Source: Alitta virens (taxonomy: Eukaryota; Annelida; Polychaeta; Phyllodocida; Nereididae). Taken from it: DNA of 64,000 bases. Where the stretch lies: contig OW028573.1 in the NCBI GenBank assembly GCA_932294295.1, positions 71,277,829 through 71,341,828 of the forward strand, in the 5' to 3' direction. The notes beneath the pieces were generated by a model. It ran no database searches. It was not told the origin of the DNA and saw nothing but the letters and a program-made list of their open reading frames with translations. Both the position numbers and the translations under genes were made by a program. The first letter of the stretch is position 1; every line of letters begins with the position of its first letter. Below, in pieces: positions 62,463 to 64,000 of the stretch.

Positions 62463-63707
62463 ATAAAAGATGACATTGCCGTGGTGGATGAATATGCAGG
62501 ATTGTTAAAGTAATCAGCAGGGGCAGTAGCTGCTCTTGAACTGTACAATGTGTCAACATCATAAGAGGACTGCAGTCTTTTTCATGTGTAAATACTTGAT
62601 GCCCTTGTAACATATCTGTAAAAAACAAAAAATAACAAATGGACAAATTTTTCCCTTTGTTTTTTACTGCACCATGAGAATTTTTAACACAGGCATTGAG
62701 AGCATAAAGGGAAGAGTAAGGAGCAGTTTTATCATAAAAAACATGGTAATGTTACCTTAATAATTCCATACAGCAGAATTACTCCTAGCATGACAGTGTC
62801 TGGTGGAGTAATGACAGGTTGAAACATGACAGAGCCCCACCATGAAGACTTTGAAGAAGCGACAAGAGGTTCAGGTAAAGGACTGTCAGAGGAGTTAAGG
62901 GCTGGAGAGCTTCCTGTGAATGGCTGTGTTTGCTGAGTTGGGGCAGTCGCTGGAGATGTTGGTATGAATCTTTCAGTCACACTCTGCCGGTCAGTTGCAA
63001 TCATCCGGTGTGATGACTTGGCCAGTGTTGTCATTGCTGCTGTTGTAACGGTTGTTGTTGTTGGCGAGGTAAAAGTGTTTGCATCTTCTCTGGGTATCGA
63101 TGTTAAGGGCATTCCAGTGGTCTTCACTGTGTCAGGACTGTCTGACGCTGTGTAAGGATCGTCTGAGTTGCAGCAGCTGAATGGTGTTGCTGATCAGCGT
63201 CATGATGCGTTGTTGTTCTCATAGGGTCTCTTGTGACCCCCATAGGCTGAGCTGATGTTGACAGGTCTGAAATAAAGAAGGGATTCTGTTTAAAAAATCC
63301 AAATTGTTGTAATGCAACTCTCCAAAAACGTTTATTATATCTTTATTTCTTTTTAAAAATAGGTTGTACATATACATTTTGAAAATTAGATAATTAAATA
63401 TCTCACCTCCGCATAAAATGATGAACTGTGTAAAATGTAATTGCCCTGAGAGATCACTTGCACAGTAAGCGGTTCCTGTCAAGTTCACACTGGTAACCCT
63501 CTTGAAGAACTTGGGTGAAAAAGAGGGAAGTCGATCGATCTCTGGGAATCCTGTACAGTCCACGCTAATCTTGTTCAATTCTTCATCATAATCACAAAGA
63601 CATATGTTGTATCTTTCAACTGCCTTAGAACTGCCACACATGAAATTGTAGCATTAACCCAGTGATGTGACAGCCAATGTGAAGATAGCCAGAATAAGGA
63701 AATGCAT
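62463..63707 (-). pseudogene. Paralogous membrane glycoprotein (gene 2), with stop and frame break
   Basis: Exons on the minus strand: 63407-63707, 62756-63189, 62463-62615, and probably more below. The ATG at 63707 opens a signal peptide (MHFLILAIFTLAVTSLG), but an in-frame TAA follows at 63654-63656. The frame then continues with the same cysteine domain as gene 1: MCGSSKAVERYNICLCDYDE, ISVDCTGFPEIDRLPSF, VTSVNLTGTAYC, FIILCGG. Exon 2 adds a mucin-like Ser/Thr/Pro-rich stalk (FTSPTTTTVTTAAMTTLAKS) and a TM helix (TPPDTVMLGVILLYGIIK). Exon 3 is in phase up to a five-base A run (minus strand, 62578-62582). After that, the coding-looking frame is another one, ending ADYFNNPAYSSTTAMSSF with an NPxY-type endocytic/adaptor motif. 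Either a pseudogene, or an active gene with assembly errors. Exon 2's acceptor was chosen because upstream in-frame stops exclude an earlier one. Confidence 0.55.
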
Positions 63708-63709
63708 TG

Positions 63710-64000
63710 TGTAAATTTAATGGTATGATCTAAAATCTGTCTTATCCTAATGAATTTCCGTGTAAAATCTGTCTTATCCCAGTGAATTTCTGTGTCTGAA
63801 TGAGTGTAGCTGTAGGCCCTGACAATGTTGTTTCAGCATTATCAATAGTGTGATTTGACACTTTTTTGTAATACTACATGAGTGGCAAGGAAGTCCAATG
63901 GTCGCTTATCTAGAGAGATGATGTTATTATCATGATAATAGGTATTTTAAAAATGGCCAAAACTGGAAAGTATCAGGACGTTATGCCAATATTGTGCTAA
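63710..64000. other. 5' flank of gene 2
   Basis: AT-rich. The phrase TAAAATCTGTCTTATCC(C/T)A(A/G)TGAATTTC occurs twice in tandem at about 63731-63790. No promoter element can be named. Confidence 0.4.

Overview
The window is AT-rich nuclear DNA from an animal, most likely a marine invertebrate. Its genes are split into short exons with GT-AG introns, long stretches are non-coding, and it carries a very mixed transposon load: non-LTR, Penelope-like, DIRS-like, Polinton/Maverick-like, hAT-type MITE, tRNA-derived SINE and foldback-type elements. Nothing looks bacterial: there are no operons, and most long ORFs are exons or transposon fragments. I cannot name the species.

Layout. 1-10.2 kb holds no confident host gene. 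It has a possible cysteine-protease-like fragment, a 1.6-kb unit bounded by perfect inverted repeats, a decayed Penelope-like element with an inverted copy of its tail in front, and the 3' end of a LINE. 10.7-13.4 kb (minus) is a complete secernin gene with six coding exons (423 residues). 13.6-19.2 kb is repeats: an inverted-arm element filled with a short tandem motif, and a 2.8-kb interval closed by TA-flanked inverted repeats with GACT and ATCT microsatellites inside. 19.3-35.3 kb (plus) is a vesicular-amine-transporter-like (SLC18/MFS) gene. Fifteen exons join in phase to 516 residues; the first exon is not found. Its 10.8-kb intron holds two LINEs, a duplicated tRNA-like repeat and minisatellites.

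36.0-38.8 kb is a broken DIRS-like element. 41.5-44.9 kb (minus) is an MGAT5-type glycosyltransferase gene whose exons carry several frame breaks. 47.1-48.5 kb is a LINE tail. 48.65-49.85 kb (minus) is the C-terminal part of a TGDS/RmlB-type dTDP-glucose 4,6-dehydratase gene. 50-52 kb has a SINE with perfect target-site duplications and an RT scrap. 52.5-55.2 kb is a large inverted-repeat element with 21-bp minisatellite arms.

55.2-58.4 kb (plus) is a decayed Polinton/Maverick-like virus-transposon fragment: a possible PC4-like protein, a small membrane protein, a major-capsid-like gene and a packaging-ATPase fragment. 59.6-63.7 kb (minus) carries two related single-pass membrane glycoprotein genes with a short cysteine domain resembling an LRR N-terminal cap. 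An exact 160-bp tandem repeat separates them.

The host genes do not form a pathway, although MGAT5 and TGDS both concern sugars. The best leads are a LINE whose ORF1 appears to carry a NADAR domain plus a CCHC knuckle, the SLC18-like transporter that seems to have lost two transport aspartates, the paired membrane glycoproteins with their 160-bp satellite, and two large inverted-arm elements built around short tandem repeats.
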